The translations under genes and the position numbers were made by a program. From Prorocentrum cordatum (lineage: Eukaryota; Sar; Dinophyceae; Prorocentrales; Prorocentraceae), in the NCBI GenBank assembly GCA_963575745.1, contig CAUYUJ010008569.1, forward strand, positions 266,612 through 300,111: a stretch of 33,500 bases of DNA, in the 5' to 3' direction. The notes below the pieces were generated by a model. It searched no databases and had not been told where the DNA came from. It was given only the letters and a program-made list of their open reading frames with translations. Shown piece after piece: positions 10,611 to 20,224 of this stretch (position 1 is its first letter; every line of letters begins with the position of its first letter).

Positions 10611-10895
10611 TCAGACTGACCGAAAACAAAATTGGTGGCTTCCTCGGGGGGGCTCTGGGAGGTAGGTCCGAGTGGAGGGCACTAAACCACGAATACACAG
10701 GCAGGGTAAAGTGTCTGCTTCTGCTGTTGCTTTGTTAATGAGGTTATATGAAATCGTCCGAAACTCAGCGTTGGCAGGACATTCCCAGCACCGATGCGTA
10801 TCAGTCTCTGGGGCCTGTCCGCAACGCGGGCAAATCGGATCGGAAATCATTCCGTAATCATAGAGACGTTGCTTGCACCACGTGGCTCTTAACAT
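10611..10895 (-). pseudogene. LINE B zinc-knuckle segment
   Basis: This is in the same frame as the connector, after the TGA and seven further codons. It starts MLRATWCKQRLYDYG and has CPRCGQAPETDTHRCWEC, a CxxC-x7-HxxxxC type zinc site placed as in other LINEs between connector and RNase H. The last residues run out of the family pattern just before the stop, consistent with a frameshift into the RNase H frame near 10600. Confidence 0.65.
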
Positions 10896-10916
10896 GACGC
10901 ACTGCAGCTTCCCTTT

Positions 10917-11891
10917 TCATTGGAAATCGCCCCGCTTAAGTTCTGTCCTGCAATGTCGACGTGGGTCGATCAAGTCTGGTACAGCTTGCAGACCCTCGCA
11001 CATCCAGGAATTCTTGGCAGCTCCTGTCCAGAGCTTCCTACTTATACTGTCGGCGATGCATGTGAAAAGCAGTTTGGTGTCCATGGGTCCTTGGCCAAGC
11101 ATGGCTTGTGGGGCCTCAGAAACTTCACCGATATCGCTTCGCCAACTCCATGGCCCTTCGGGGTCCCAGTTTAAACCGAGCATCGTACAAATCGTGGCAG
11201 CCATGGGGGAACAGACCTTCCTCCAGCGCGTCCTAGGGCTGGCTCGCCTCAGTCTGTCTAAAGCTGTCCCCCAGCTGCGCTTGACTCTCTCTGTATTGAT
11301 TCTGGGATCCCCTAGAACCTGGAACCACATCGTAACAACATCGAAAACTGCCGTATACGCTGGATCTTTCTGGCCATCCTCTAAAGCGAGCAAAGTGGCA
11401 AGGCAACGGCCGTATTTCTTCTTCGCACAAAGGTCGGCCATTGCCCTTCTCCACTTGGTAACTACACTGGGAGCTGCCCCGAAAGCCTGGTCCGAGTAAC
11501 GCGACTGAGCGAAAGCCGAAACCGTAACCATCCTCTCAGACAGCTCTCTGTGTTTCTTGGCACCCTTAGCAAATCTAGCCAACTTCCTAATCTTAAAACT
11601 TGCTGCTATTCTCATTGCTGCTTGCTTGGGTCTTCCCGAAGACATTCGTCCCCTGTCTAAGCCGAGATCGGGAGCACAAGATTTCACCTGGATTCGAATT
11701 CCCTCGACTGAAAACCGCCGGGCCAACTCTTGGGCTGCTTCGGGACACGACGAGATTATACATGACTTATTGGCCATCTTCAAATCGACGGATCTCAGTC
11801 CGTCACAAAGCAGCGACGGAGAGGGAGGAGCAGCGACGGAGAGGGAGGAGGACATCTGGCAACCTCCTCGCAAACGAAATAAATGCCGCAT
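10917..11891 (-). pseudogene. LINE B post-RT connector
   Basis: An open frame of 324 codons starting at ATG 11891. Its first 40 residues look unrelated (they cover the 20-bp duplication at 11811-11850). From about residue 45 it reads ILxSCPEAAQELAR-like text, then GAAPSVV and a Trp-rich stretch (GLNWDPEGPWSW). This fits the region following the RT palm in dinoflagellate LINEs, where KSxxLxSxxxxxxELAR and IGAAPS blocks are found. No catalytic residues are expected here. The frame ends at a TGA that lies in the middle of the homologous region, so it is probably an inactivating mutation. Confidence 0.65.
11811..11850. repeat. Perfect 20-bp tandem duplication
   Basis: CAGCGACGGAGAGGGAGGAG occurs twice in a row (11811-11830 and 11831-11850), near the 5' end of LINE B. 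Confidence 0.97.
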
Positions 11892-12888
11892 CGACCTAGA
11901 TCAATAGCTCCTCTTGAACCTGGGATAAGGGAAAGACTAGGCTGAATAGCATTCGAGAAACATTCTTCTCTGAGAATCCGAGCTGACATTGGTTCAGCAA
12001 CATTCTCATGCAAACACATTCAGTGTAGACTGCCTGCTCTCCATTCAGTGCTCTTTTCCCTCCCTGATGCCTCCTCTCGCCTGTTCAATATCTGCTTTCT
12101 GCTCGGTTATATAGTGCCGTGTGCTGAATTGCACGCTGAACTATGCTCCGTATTCTTTGCTCTCTACATGATCCATCCACCCTCAGTTCTCTACATCCAA
12201 TTCTCCGTTATCGACCCTCTATTCTCTATTGTACGGTCTACTCTGTGTTGCTTGTTCTCTATTTAGTGCCCTCTGCCATCTAGCCTGTAATTATGATCCA
12301 GCCCATGTATCCTCTCGACGCCCTTGGACCCTGGCTGCAGCTAGACCCGTGAAACCCGCTGCACCCCGAAATCGGCGGCAGATTTACATTCAATTCTTCG
12401 ACGTCCGGACCCCTTCAGTGCAAGCACTGATCGGGGCATTGTGCAATTGTGTAGTGGCGTTGCCGCGCATGCTTGCCACCACGCTGCGGGGGGGAGAGGG
12501 CAGGGAAGGGGGCAGAGCTCGAGGTGCGGGGCGACGGTGGGGTCTAAGGGAGGTTTCACACGGACCATGCTGCCATAAACCACGCTCTTGCTTTCATACG
12601 GTCGGGAATGTGTGCTTGCCGCGTCGCTCCGCCAGCTCTGGCCCACCACGCTTCGGCGCGACGTGCTGACCACGCCCCAGCCCTAAAGTAGCAACGTCCC
12701 GAACCTTTCCTGGCCCCCCGCCAGGAAAGGGCCACGGGCCGCGGGGGCCGCGGGGGCCGTGGGGGGCCGTGGGTGGGGGCCGTGGGGGGTAGCTACACAT
12801 CTGCTTGCGCAAAATTTCCCTTACCTAACCAGCACAGGTCTCCTCTCCCCTTCATCCTTTCATCTTCCTTACACTCGATACCGCTGTG
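11892..12888. other. Unassigned stretch; G-rich repeat at 12725-12790
   Basis: No domain is recognised. 12020-12300 is pyrimidine-rich with repeated CTCTATT words, and a TTATATA word lies at about 12106-12112. 12725-12790 is a short array of GGCCGCGGG/GGCCGTGGG units. The region may be the 5' UTR or promoter region of LINE C, but nothing visible proves it. Confidence 0.45.
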
Positions 12889-13979
12889 ATGTGTTCTTCT
12901 GGTGGCAAGCGTATGCCAGGCACCCTGGTCAAAGAGGTGTTTAAGCAACACCGGATTCACAGCCCATTTCACGAGATGCACGGCGACGACGACTTGAACG
13001 ACCAGAAATCTTTCCTACCTCCTCCACCTGTGCTGTTTGGTCCAGGTCATGCCCCCACCGCCCCGCCCGGAGGTACACCGATATCTTCATCGTCAGGTTC
13101 CGTCACCATCAGGGCGATCACCGACGCCATGGAGACCATCCGTGAGAGGAAGTGCAAAGAGAGGCTCGATCCAGTTACTAAGGCAGTCGAGTCGATCACG
13201 CTGCAGGTGGACACGATGGAGACGCGCATCACGACCCTGGAGTCCAAGGAGGAGGCCACGACATTCAGCAGCATGGAAGACGAATTGAACAAGCTCCAGG
13301 AGACGACCATCACCAGGGAAGACGTGGCCAAGATGATCGAAGAGACCCTGTCGCAACGCACGACCCCGCGCAATCAGTCTACGACACACAATCCATCAGC
13401 AGCAGCGGCCGTCATCGGGAACGTGCCGAACGCGAAGACTTCTGAGGGTGCGGCAAGATGGGCATCTACTTTGCGTTCGGACCATGGTCTTCCAGTGCCC
13501 GCTGCGCGCGGCCTTTATTGCAAGAGCGAGTTCGAGGGCGTGTTCTGCCTCAAGTTCGGGGCCGACGCGTCGCGCCGGAAGTTCCTCGACAGCGTCGATG
13601 ACTTCGCGCGAAGGGGCAGCCGGGGGGGGTCGGGAACACTGTCTGGGCGAAGCCGGACTTCCCCATCGACAACCGCACGCAGCACAGCGTTCTCTTCGGG
13701 CTCCGCCGCATGTTGGCGACGCGGGGCTACAACAAGCAGCGCGTCCAGGTGAACATCGATGAGTACTCTCTGCCGATTGCGGGGGCCGTGATGGCCAAGA
13801 CGATGGTACAGGACTTCCGGTTGGACTTGAAGTGGGTGGACCGGGAGTGGGAAAAATGGGGCGCACTACAGTCATCAGCAGGGCTCTCCGAGATCACCAC
13901 CGGGGCCCAGGAGAAGCTCGACAGGGCGAAGGCCTTCAGCGGGAGCAAAGGCAAAGGGAAGGGAGGTGGCCCCATGTAA
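12889..13979 (+). pseudogene. LINE C ORF1, coiled-coil RNA-binding protein (frameshifted)
   Basis: ORF1 proteins of LINEs bind the element RNA and form the RNP. The start is ATG 12889 (MCSSGGKRMPG). Residues about 75-165 are a Glu/Lys/Thr heptad-like stretch (AMETIRERKCKER, TMETRITTLESKEE) expected to be a coiled coil. An RRM-like segment follows (FEGVFCLKFGADASRRKFLD). Near 13605-13620 the reading moves one base to the frame of GQPGGVGNTVWAKPDFP and continues to TAA at 13977-13979 with a Lys/Gly tail (SKGKGKGGGPM). Without the slip the first frame ends in Ser/Arg noise at 13752. The intact product would be about 360 aa. Confidence 0.65.
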
Positions 13980-14039
13980 GGTCACACCGGTGCGGGGGCA
14001 GACCGGTAGTTTCACCCCTCGCGGCAGAGAGCGGCGAGG

Positions 14040-14860
14040 GCGCGGACTTACAGAGTATGGACCGCGGCAGTTTTGGCAGTTTTGTACGCGTTGGTTCATG
14101 GAACATCGAAGGTCTGACAGAGTTGTTGAAGTTAGCAGAGGTGTGTAGGCACACGCGGGATCATCCTATCGACATCATGTGTATGCAGGAGCCGCGCCGG
14201 CCGAATCCCGACCATTATGGCACCGAGAACGGCTACCTGGCGGTGCTGCCGGGCGCGGCGGGGACCAACCTTGAGTTCGCAAGCGTAGGATTTGTGATAT
14301 CCCCAGCTTTTCGCCCACGAGTTTGCGGGCACTGGCAGCTGGACAACCGCATCGCCTCGATCAAGGTCCGCACTGGCTCTGGCTGGTTATGTTATGCACT
14401 GTGTACGTACCACACAATGAGAGGCCGACAGATGAGAAGTCTGATTTTTACGATCGCCTGCAGCGCCACATGGGGGCACTCCCCGGGCATGGTCCCTGTC
14501 TGGTGTTCGGTGACTGGAATACCATACTCGGCAAGCGACGCGCCGGTGAAGAGGGCATCATGGGTGAGCATTCGTCCGGGCGCGAGGTGGTGAGGATGAC
14601 AGAGTTTCCCAACCGCGATCTGTTCATTGAATTTTGCACGGATTTCGTTTTCCTCGTTGAAAATACTGCTTCCGATTTGCCCCCGCAGTTCAAAGCGACA
14701 TATCATGAACCATTTGTCCGGCTTGGGAATCCGATCGCGGCCACTGGTTATAACGCTCTTGATATATTACTGGTGCCGGCAGATCTGGAGAGGGACTTGG
14801 TGGACATTCGCAGCGACACGAACACCACTCTCGCCTCTCATCTATCCCCGCGGCGGCAAA
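14040..14860 (+). pseudogene. LINE C EEP endonuclease domain (frameshifted)
   Basis: The first frame (to about 14400) reads VGSWNIEGLTELLKLA at about 14090-14137, MCMQEPRRPNPDHYG, and DNRIASIKVRT. The second frame (from about 14395) reads TVYVPHNERPTDE, VFGDWNTILGKRR (14503-14541), ALDILLVP (about 14755-14779) and TLASHLSP (about 14825-14848). These are the WNI, QE, YxPxN, GDWN, D-I/Y and SDH-like blocks of an APE/EEP nuclease in correct order, including the catalytic Glu, Asp/Asn and a final His. One single-base slip near 14395-14405 separates the two halves. Confidence 0.8.
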
Positions 14861-15454
14861 TTTCATGGCCGGCGACGCAACGGAGCAGCAGGAACAGGCG
14901 GCGCAAAGGCGCAAGCGGAAAGACTGGAGCAAATTCCGCTCGCCCTCCGCACGAAGATCTTCATCGCTGGAAGTGTCATCATGCGTGGCAGGGTCGTTGC
15001 CTCAAGACGGCTCTACGTCTCAACGGTGGCATTCCATTTCGAACTCGGCGATGGCAGCTGCTGACGCGATCTTGCCGGACGTGGAGCGCAAGCCGAATAA
15101 GCCATGGATCTCTCAGCGCACTTTGTCTCTGCTAGACGAGAGGAGGCAGGCTCGCGCAGACGGAGATTGGGAAGCAGAAAAGAGGCTTAGGAGACTAGTC
15201 AAACAGTCAGCTAAACAAGATCGGGCACGGTGGTTAGAAGATCTGGCTGCTCCTGGAGATTTGGGCTGCATCAAAAGAATTACATGACGCCAGGCGAGAC
15301 CTCAAGGCCGGCTGCACAACAGCCGAGGGACCCCCGTCGCCACAGACGAGCGTGCAGAGACTTTCGCACAACATCTGGATACGATGCAATGGCACGTGCG
15401 CTACGTCACGTTCACGCCGGGCAAAGATGACGTTATTCACCCTGGCCTCAACAT

Positions 15455-15455
<1 letters not shown>
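14861..15455 (+). pseudogene. LINE C endonuclease-RT linker, truncated
   Basis: A frame at 14865-15287 ends with KPWISQRTLSLLDERRQARA and a basic helical stretch (RRLVKQSAKQDRARWLEDLA), the typical linker before the LINE RT (WIS...L...R..AR...KxxRxxxRxDRxxWL). The text continues in another frame (HDARRDLKAG) to about 15440 and then meets poly(A). No RT block is present. Confidence 0.6.

Positions 15456-15494
<39 letters not shown>
15456..15494 (+). repeat. Poly(A) tract, A39
   Basis: An uninterrupted run of 39 A. It follows the truncated LINE C coding sequence on the same strand, so I read it as a retroposition tail. No AATAAA lies just upstream, which is common in dinoflagellates. Confidence 0.95.
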
Positions 15495-15495
<1 letters not shown>

Positions 15496-15656
15496 GGTGC
15501 TGCTCAGACTCTTGGGCGCCCCCAGACTCTGGGGGTTTGGGGTTGCTCCGACTTTGTCTCTCGCTGTCCGACTGTGTCTCCTCGCTCCTACCCCCTGCCT
15601 CCTTCTCCCGGTCTTCCTCCCTATTTCTCTTCCTACTCCCTCTTCGCCTGCTTTTC

Positions 15657-15812
15657 CAGGTCCTTTTCTTCCTCTTCCTCCTGTTCCTCCTCCTCCTCCT
15701 CCTCAACCTCCTCCTCCTCCTCCTCCTCCTCCTGCTCCTCCCCCTCCCCCTCCTCTTCCTCCTCCTCTTCCTCCTCCTCCTCCTCCTCCTCCTCCTCCCC
15801 CTCCTCCTCCCC
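15657..15812. repeat. (TCC)n microsatellite tract
   Basis: Imperfect TCC/TTCC units, pyrimidine-only on the plus strand except for single A or G. Starts about 160 bp after the poly(A). Confidence 0.95.
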
Positions 15813-15814
15813 AA

Positions 15815-16105
15815 GAGGCCTCTAAGACGCCCAAGATGGCCTCCAAGACGGCCCTGAAGCGCCTCAAGAGGACCCCACATCGGTTCAAACAGGCCCCCAA
15901 GATGGCTTCCGACGGCGTCAGACCCGTCAGACGGGCCAGGAACGCTTCAAGACGGCCAAGGAGAGGCCCCCAAGACGCCCCCACGGCCCCAAAGAGGCCT
16001 AAGGAGGCCCCCGTGAGGCTTCCAAGAGGCCCCCGGGAAGCCTCCAGGAGGCCCCACAAGAGTGCCCAAAGAGGCTCCCAAGAGGCCTCCTCCTCCTCCT
16101 CCTCC
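15815..16105 (+). repeat. Degenerate AAGANGGCC short-period repeats
   Basis: Units of about 9-18 bp built on CCAAGATGGCC / CCAAGAGGCC / CAAGACGGCC. The same family fills the inverted arms at 16436-16862 and 21120-21543 and the edges of the palindrome arrays. A second (TCC)n run lies at 16088-16115. Confidence 0.8.
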
Positions 16106-16435
16106 TCCTTCCTCCTCCCTCTCCTGATCCTCCCCCTCAGCCTCCCCCAAGTGTTCCCCGAAGAGTTTCCGGAGCGGCTGGGGGAATACATAATCAGATA
16201 GCTTGGCCAAGCTGGGGCCCAACGTTTGGCCACATAGGCGCTTCTCAGAAAGGCTGGGGGCGGCGGTGATTCGCCGTAGGCGTCTTGGATCCGCCGCCCC
16301 CTGTGCTTGCCACAGGGGTGGACGGCGTGCCAGACATTTTGCTGCTCTTCTAATTTTCAGACCCTTCCCAGTGGCCTTCGGCCCAGACCGCCTGCCCTCG
16401 GAAGGACCAGAAGGTGTGGCCACATCGCCACTAAG

Positions 16436-16862
16436 ACGGCCCAAATGGCCCAAGATGGCCACCAAGATGCCTCCAAGGCGGCTAGGATCGCTCCAAGAGA
16501 GCCCAAGACGGCCCCAATATGTTTCCAAGACGGCTCAAGATGCAACCGAGGCGTTCCAAGATGGCCCCAAGATGGCCCAGGACGGCCCCAAAGGCCCCCA
16601 AGAGGCTTTTAATGCAGTCCAAGAAGCCTCTAAGGGGACCTGCAGGAAGGCCCGAAGAGGCCAAGACAGCTGATTTCCCGTGGGCTCTTGATGGATGTTA
16701 GCGTTTTCGGCCTGCCGACGGCCCAGTGCCGCCGAAGAGACCCCCAAGATGGCCCCAAGAGCGCCCAAGAGGCCTCCAAGACGGCCCCACGACGGCCTCC
16801 AGACGGTCCAAAAGGCCCCCAAGGCGCCTCCAAGACGGCCCACGAGAACTCCAAGGCGCCCA
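16436..16862 (+). repeat. Inverted repeat arm A (about 425 bp)
   Basis: This segment is the reverse complement of 21120-21543 at roughly 90 percent or better by eye. Shared landmarks include GCGGCTAGGATCGCTCCAAG, TTTTAATGCAGTCCAAGAAG, GACAGCTGATTTCCCGTGGG and TTTTCGGCCTGCCGACGGCC. No protein family is recognised in any frame, so it is probably a non-autonomous dispersed repeat present in two orientations. Confidence 0.9.
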
Positions 16863-16870
16863 CTCGTCAT

Positions 16871-16929
16871 CGTGGTTGTCGCCGTCATCGTCGTCGTCGT
16901 CATCGTCGTCGTCGTCGTCGTCGTGGTCG
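16871..16929. repeat. (CGT)n microsatellite
   Basis: About 20 CGT triplets with few interruptions. Confidence 0.95.
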
Positions 16930-16949
16930 TCAAACCTCTTCCAGTTTCC

Positions 16950-17100
16950 TAATCAAACCCCTCTCCCTCTCCCTCTCCCTTCCCCCTCCACCAACCCCCC
17001 CACCCCCCTCCACCCCCCCCTCCACCACCCACCTCAGCCCCCCCTCCACCTCCCCCTCCACTCCCCGTCCAACTCCCCCTCCACCCCTTCGGATGTCCCT
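16950..17100. repeat. C-rich CTCCACCCC low-complexity tract
   Basis: Pyrimidine-rich units such as CCCTCCACC and CTCCCCC. No gene is supported. Confidence 0.85.
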
Positions 17101-17224
17101 TGGAACCTTTTTGGGAGCACCCAGGGGGCTCCAGAGGGCCCCAAGAGGGCTCCAAGACGCGCCCCAGAGACCACTGAGAGGTCTCATCCAGACGCGCTGA
17201 TCGATGACACCTACTAGCGGTTTC

Positions 17225-17766
17225 TGAGGCCTCTCTTGGGCCCCTCTTGGGCCCGTTTGGGGGCCCTCTTAGGGCCTTCTTGGAGCCATCATGTGGGCCA
17301 ACAAGGGGCCCAAGAGGGCTCCAAGAGGGCCCCAAGAGGGTTCAGGAGTTATGTACCAGCGGCCGCTGGGTTGGTACATAATTCCTGGGGCCCTCTTGGA
17401 GCCCTCTTGGGGCCCTCTTGGGGCCCTCTTAGGGCCAACCCGGGCCCCAAGAGGGCTCCAAGAGGGCCCTCAGAGGGCCCCAAGAGGGCCCCAAGAGTGA
17501 TGTACCAGCGGCCGCTGGGTTGGTACATAATTCCTGGGGCCTTCTTGGGGCCCTCTTAGGGCCAACCAGGGGCCCAAGAGGGTTCCAAGAGGGCCCTCAG
17601 AGGGCCCCAAGAGGGCCCCAGGAATTATGTACCAGCGGCCGCTGGATTGGTACATAATTCCTGGGGCCTTCTTGGGGCCCTCCTAGGGCCAACCAGGGGC
17701 CCAAGAGGGCTCCAAGAGGGCACTCAGAGGGCCCCAACAGGGCCCTAGGAGTTATGTACCAGCCCA
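17225..17766. repeat. Array 1 of long palindromes with GCGGCCGC centre
   Basis: Three full copies and one half copy of a palindrome lie in GGGCCCTCTT/AAGAGGGCCC-type repeats. Centres are near 17365, 17514 and 17641, with a left half at 17748-17763. The best copy has arms 17600-17634 and 17648-17682, 35 bp paired without a break except one G·U, around the 13-nt loop GCGGCCGCTGGAT. Six further pairs follow after two mismatches. The inner arm is CCCCAGGAATTATGTACCA against TGGTACATAATTCCTGGGG. The unit would fold into a strong cruciform or RNA hairpin. No coding frame is supported. Confidence 0.93.
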
Positions 17767-17796
17767 GTCTTAGGGACCCCTTAGAGCCATCTTATG

Positions 17797-19120
17797 GGCC
17801 GATGTCCCACGGGGACCACCGGGTAACTCCGATGTCCCACGGGGGATACCGGGTAACTCCGATGTCCCACGGGCCGATGTCCCACGGGGACCACCGGGTA
17901 ATTCCGACGTCCCACGGGGGACACCGGGTAACTCCGATGTCCCACGGGCCGATGTCCCACGGGGACCACCGGGTAACTCCGATGTCCCACGGGGACACCG
18001 GGTAACTCCGATGTCCCACGGGGGGGCACCAGGTAAATCGTGCCCAGACCCCCCCTTGCAAGGTCGAGTTACCCGATGTCCCCCGGGGGACACCGGGTAA
18101 CTCCGATGTCCCACGGGCCGATGTCCCACGGGGACCACCGGGTAACTCCGATGTCCCACGGGGGACACCGGGTAACTCCGATGTCCCACGGGCCGATGTC
18201 CCACGGGGACCACCGGGTAACTCCGATGTCCCACGGGGGACACCGGGTAACTCCGATGTCCCACGGGCCGATGTCCCACGGGGACCACCGGGTAACTCCG
18301 ATGTCCCACGGGGGACACCGGGTAACTCCGATGTCCCACGGGAGGCCACCGGGTAACCATGCCCAGACCCCCCTTGCAAGGTCGAGTTACCCGATGTCCC
18401 CCGGGGGACACCGGGTAACTCCGATGTCCCACGGGCCGATGTCCCACGGGGACCACCGGGTAACTCCGATGTCGGGGGACACCGGGTAACTCCGATGTCC
18501 CACGGGCCGATGTCCCACGGGGACCACCGGGTAACTCCGATGTCCCACGGGGGACACCGGGTAACTCCGATGTCCCACGGGCCGATGTCCCACGGGGACC
18601 ACCGGGTAACTCCGATGTCCCACGGGGGACACCGGGTAACTCCGATGTCCCACGGGAGGCCACCGGGTAACCATGCCCAGACCCCCCTTGCAATGTCGAG
18701 TTACCCGATGTCCCCCGGGGGACACCGGGTAACTCCGATGTCCCACGGGCCGATGTCCCACGGGGACCACCGGGTAACTCCGATGTCCCATGGGGGTCCA
18801 CCGGTTTACTGAATAATGCCGAATGCGCCCCTTGCAAGGTCGACTTACTCGACGCCCCTCGGGGGACACCGGGTAAGTGGGGGGTGTGGAGCGCACCCCC
18901 CGCTTACCCGATGTCCCCCAGGGGACACCGGGTAACTCATGCCCGACTCCCCCCCGTGCAAAGTCGAGTTACCCGATGCCCCCCCCTCGCCACCGGGTAA
19001 CCCGTGCCTAACACCCCCCCCTGCAAGGTCGAGTTACCCGATGTCCCCTGGGGGACACCGGGTAAGTGGGGGGTGTGGAGCGCACCCCCCAGTTACCCGA
19101 TGCTCCCAAGGGGGGGCGCC
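17797..19120. repeat. Higher-order minisatellite (GATGTCCCACGGG family)
   Basis: Tandem units of about 30 bp, CCACGGGGGACACCGGGTAA plus CTCCGATGTC, alternate with 17-bp half units (CCGATGTCCCACGGG). A larger unit ends in CTTGCAAGGTCGAG, seen at 18055, 18373 and 18687, giving a higher-order period of 314-318 bp. Each larger unit has a 38-bp palindrome (18066-18103, 18384-18421, 18698-18735) with only one mismatched pair. Unit lengths are mostly multiples of three, so both strands stay open over hundreds of codons. I do not accept these as genes. From 18820 the units become irregular. Confidence 0.93.
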
Positions 19121-19500
19121 AAATAACTTATGCCCGTCGTCGTCGTCGTCGTTGTCGCCGGTCGTCGGTCGCGGACCGGAAAAATTTGAGGCTTCGGATC
19201 CGTTTCGGGGCCCCCCTGGGCCCCGAGGGCTCCAAACCCCTGGGGAAAAGCAGCAGCAAAACTTACCACTCCAGGTCGAGGCGTCGTCGTCGTCGTCGCC
19301 GTCGTCTGCGGGTCGAGAGCTCCAGGATGGGGCCGAAAGCTCCGGGTTGGGGTCGGGAGCTCCTGGACGGGGTCGAGAGCTCTGGGGTCGAAACAGGGGC
19401 CAGGAAATTTGGTCCAAGTATCGCTGCCTGGTCCTGCAGGGGCTGGGTAAGGGTGCGTTTACACCTCCTCGTCGTCGTCGTCGCCGAGGAGGAGGAGGAG
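19121..19500. other. Unassigned spacer with (CGT)n and CGTCGTCGTC runs
   Basis: Holds short CGT runs (19136-19152, about 19280-19305 and 19468-19485) and degenerate repeats of CGGGAGCTCCTGGACGGGGT type at 19310-19390. No gene is recognised. Confidence 0.6.
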
Positions 19501-20025
19501 GGCCCCAGGAGTTCTGTACCACCGGCCGCTGGGTTGGTACATAATTCCTGGGGCCTTCTTGGAGCCCTCTTGGCGCCCTCTTGGCGCCCTCTTGGCGCCC
19601 TCTTGGGGCCCTCTTGGGGCCCTCTTGGGGCCCTACAGGGCCAACCAGGGGTCCGAGAGGGCTCCGAGAGGGCCCTCAGAGGGTCCCAAGAGGGTTCAGG
19701 AGTTCTGTACCAGCGGCCGCTGGATTGGTACATAATTCCTGGGGCCTTCTTGGGGCCCTCTTGGCGCCCTCTTGGGGCCCTCTTGGGGCCCTTTTGGGGC
19801 CCTCTTGGGGCCCTCTTAGGGCCCTCTTGGAGCCCTCTCATGGGCCAACCAGGGGCCCAGGAGGGCTCCAAGAGGGCCCTCAGAGGGCCCCAAGAGGGCC
19901 CCAGGAGTTATGTACCAGCGGCCGCTGGGTTGTTGCACAACTCCTGGGGCCCTCTTGGGGCCCTCTCGGAGCCCTCTTGGGGCTCTCTTGGGGCCCTCTT
20001 AGGGCCCTCTCGGGGCCATCTTATG
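19501..20025. repeat. Array 2 of long palindromes with GCGGCCGC centre
   Basis: Three copies of the array 1 palindrome lie at 19501-19555, 19697-19741 and 19882-19966. The first pairs 20 of 21 positions per arm. The third has arms of about 36 bp (19882-19917 and 19931-19966) with only two mismatches, and here the inner arm reads GGAGTT against AACTCC, where copy 17600-17682 has GGAATT against AATTCC. Pairing is thus kept while sequence changes. Arrays 1 and 2 bracket the minisatellite 17797-19120. Confidence 0.92.
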
Positions 20026-20165
20026 GACGGCGACGACAACGACAACGACAACGACGATGACGACGACGACGACGACGACAACGACGACGACGACGACCAC
20101 GACGATGGTGGTGACGACGACGACCACGACGACGACGATGACAACGACGACCACGATGACGACGC
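20026..20165. repeat. (GAC)n/(AAC) microsatellite
   Basis: Triplet tract of GAC with AAC, GAT and CAC interruptions. The Asp-rich frame it creates is a by-product. Confidence 0.95.
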
Positions 20166-20224
20166 GCCCGAAATCAGCCGACAAAGCGACCTAGTAGTTA
20201 AACCGACAAGGTGTCCTTCTTTTG

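Larger units (their letters stand above)
9658..11891 (-). mobile_element. 5'-truncated LINE fragment on the minus strand (LINE B)
   Basis: Reading on the minus strand from 11891 down to 9658, the order is post-RT connector, zinc knuckle, RNase H, C-terminal zinc domain. It lacks ORF1, endonuclease and RT. It is much less decayed than LINE A: the first two parts share one frame with a single TGA (10917-10919) between them, and one frameshift near 10600 leads into the RNase H. Its lower GC content than LINE A suggests a different family or age. 5' truncation is normal for LINE insertions made by incomplete reverse transcription. Confidence 0.75.
12889..15494 (+). mobile_element. 3'-truncated, poly(A)-ended LINE copy (LINE C)
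   Basis: A plus-strand LINE with ORF1 (12889-13979), endonuclease (14040-14860) and the start of the connector toward RT (14861-15455), ending in A39. No RT, RNase H or C-terminal domain follows. Frames are broken by about three one-base slips, fewer than in LINE A. The 3' truncation followed by poly(A) suggests a retrotransposed copy of a prematurely polyadenylated transcript. I could not find a target-site duplication. Confidence 0.7.

Noticed and set aside
10917-10919. Second programmed TGA readthrough, in LINE B.
   Set aside because: The next bases do not form a clear stem, the LINE is also truncated and frameshifted, and the TGA falls in the middle of a homologous region.
17770-18837. 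355-codon minus-strand open frame of RGTSELPG repeats, with matching plus-strand frames.
   Set aside because: It lies wholly in the 30-bp minisatellite whose units are multiples of three, so all strands stay open without coding meaning.
17797-19120. CRISPR-like array of regular repeats.
   Set aside because: There are no unique spacers of constant length. Units merge directly into one another and the context is eukaryotic.
20026-20165. Acidic (poly-Asp) protein domain.
   Set aside because: A simple GAC microsatellite, without coding context on either side.
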